NCBI GenBank assembly: GCA_025210655.1
Contig: JAOARG010000035.1
Span: forward strand, 1 to 64,000
DNA: 64,000 nucleotides
From: Bacillota bacterium
GTDB lineage: Bacteria > Bacillota > Clostridia > Peptostreptococcales > Acidaminobacteraceae
Reading direction: 5' to 3'
In this document: one piece after another, positions 63,481 through 64,000 of the stretch
Numbering within the stretch: position 1 is the stretch's first letter
How the letters are laid out: every line of letters begins with the position of its first letter
Position numbers and translations under genes: made by a program
The notes under the pieces: generated by a model
Told to the model about the DNA's origin: nothing
The model's input: the letters and a program-made list of their open reading frames with translations, nothing else
Databases searched by the model: none

Positions 63481-64000
63481 ATTACTAAGGGACAAACACT
63501 CAAGAGATTACTTACTAAATCTATGCTCATTGTAATAATTATTCCGATGTTAATAACCTATTCATATTTCATATATTCAAAAGTTAAGGATAGTTCCGAT
63601 AGCTTTGATGAAAACACAAAGAAGGCTTTGTTTTCTATAGAAGACACTATATGTGATTTTGACAGGGAAATAAGAACAACTTTGGAGTACTTAAGTAGTG
63701 ACATACACTTTTTAGAGTTCAACAAATATGAAAGTGAGCTTATGGGACGAATTGATAGATACAATGAATTATACAGTTCACAAGATTTAGGTTTTGGTAC
63801 TGACAGTGGAAAAATGTATGCAAGTAGTAACAATATTTTGCCAGATGATTTTGATCCTAGATTAAGACCTTGGTATGTAAAAAGTGTCATAAATAGGGGT
63901 GAAGTGATAATAACATCTCCTTACAAAGGGCTTGGTGAGGATAAAAGTTTATACATTACTTATGGCGTAACTGTTGAAAATGATGGTAAAATCATAGGTG
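63481..64000 (+). CDS. N-terminal part of a dCache-domain sensor
   Basis: An open frame runs off the window end. After a membrane helix (about 15-30, MLIVIIIPMLITYSYFIYS) comes a Cache domain with DPRLRPWYVKSVINRG and IITSPYKGLGEDKSLYITYGVTVENDGKIIG, a signature of dCache_1 receptors. The output domain, chemoreceptor, kinase or cyclase, lies outside. The start is unclear: GGGGGAGGAG (63464-63473) is followed in frame by ATT at 63478 and 63481. The first ATG, 63523, would cut into the start and has no site. Confidence 0.72.
   Translation, partial: MTKGQTLKRLLTKSMLIVIIIPMLITYSYFIYSKVKDSSDSFDENTKKALFSIEDTICDFDREIRTTLEYLSSDIHFLEFNKYESELMGRIDRYNELYSSQDLGFGTDSGKMYASSNNILPDDFDPRLRPWYVKSVINRGEVIITSPYKGLGEDKSLYITYGVTVENDGKIIG

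Noticed and set aside
1..64000. Search for rRNA, tRNA and known riboswitches
   Set aside because: Reading by eye found no tRNA cloverleaf, 16S or 23S signature, or c-di-GMP, SAM or TPP riboswitch consensus. A tRNAscan-SE and Infernal run would be decisive.

Overview
The window comes from a low-GC (roughly one-third G+C by eye), Gram-positive-type anaerobe of the Clostridia. The signs are strong GGAGG ribosome binding sites, frequent TTG starts, a glycyl-radical pyruvate formate-lyase with its activase, radical-SAM and ferredoxin-like enzymes, RND efflux without an outer-membrane partner, many chemoreceptors and c-di-GMP enzymes, and a CRISPR repeat ending in GGAATTGAAAC as in many clostridial type I-B/III arrays. 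No rRNA or tRNA gene was seen. The species cannot be named from the sequence.

Layout. 0.7-7.4 kb: acetyltransferases, a Cache chemoreceptor behind a perfect Fur-box-like operator, and pflB-pflA. 7.4-15.6 kb: an accessory stretch of repeats, a CRISPR array without cas genes, two further copies of its leader, and small membrane or secreted proteins of unknown function. 15.6-22.8 kb: GAF-GGDEF cyclase, Dabb protein, COG3044-type ATPase, PLP enzyme, MATE exporter, cold-shock protein. 23.0-27.2 kb: a tight five-gene operon (BrxD-like P-loop ATPase, rubrerythrin-like protein, TatD-like hydrolase, two ATP-grasp ligases) that matches no system I know. 27.3-28.7 kb: a REP-associated tyrosine transposase (RAYT) between copies of the dispersed repeat. 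28.7-46 kb: signalling genes (EAL, CHAD-Nudix plus phosphoesterase, AraC plus chemoreceptor, GAF-PAS-GGDEF, RelA/SpoT-like, hybrid kinase plus HD-GYP). 46.2-47.7 kb: nadE-yebC. 48-56.7 kb: secreted nuclease, RND pump, aldo/keto reductase. 57-62.7 kb: acetate-type transporter, sugar ABC importer without its ATPase, nitrilase-family enzyme with a CHR (chromate-type) pair. The window ends inside a Cache sensor.

The strongest signal is the intergenic DNA. Besides a RAYT-type dispersed repeat (15 recognisable cores), at least four unrelated sequence families share one architecture: a short 'rung' sequence repeated on the left, its reverse complement repeated on the right, and a separate small hairpin in each gap between rungs. 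One strand would fold into a ladder of stacked helices with hairpin arms, like a fishbone. Complete examples lie at 22.1-22.5, 35.0-35.4, 39.7-40.1 and 55.55-55.70 kb; half elements at 9.2, 20.45 and 47.8 kb. Several sit in or beside transcription terminators, and one pair is bracketed by two copies of the host terminator. I know of no described element class with this form.

How the genes fit together: a motile, surface-sensing fermenter with many c-di-GMP makers and breakers (GGDEF at 15.7 and 35.6 kb, EAL at 28.7 kb, HD-GYP at 44.7 kb), Cache receptors for small molecules, pilin-like surface proteins, formate/acetate metabolism and sugar uptake, in a genome heavily colonised by palindromic intergenic elements.
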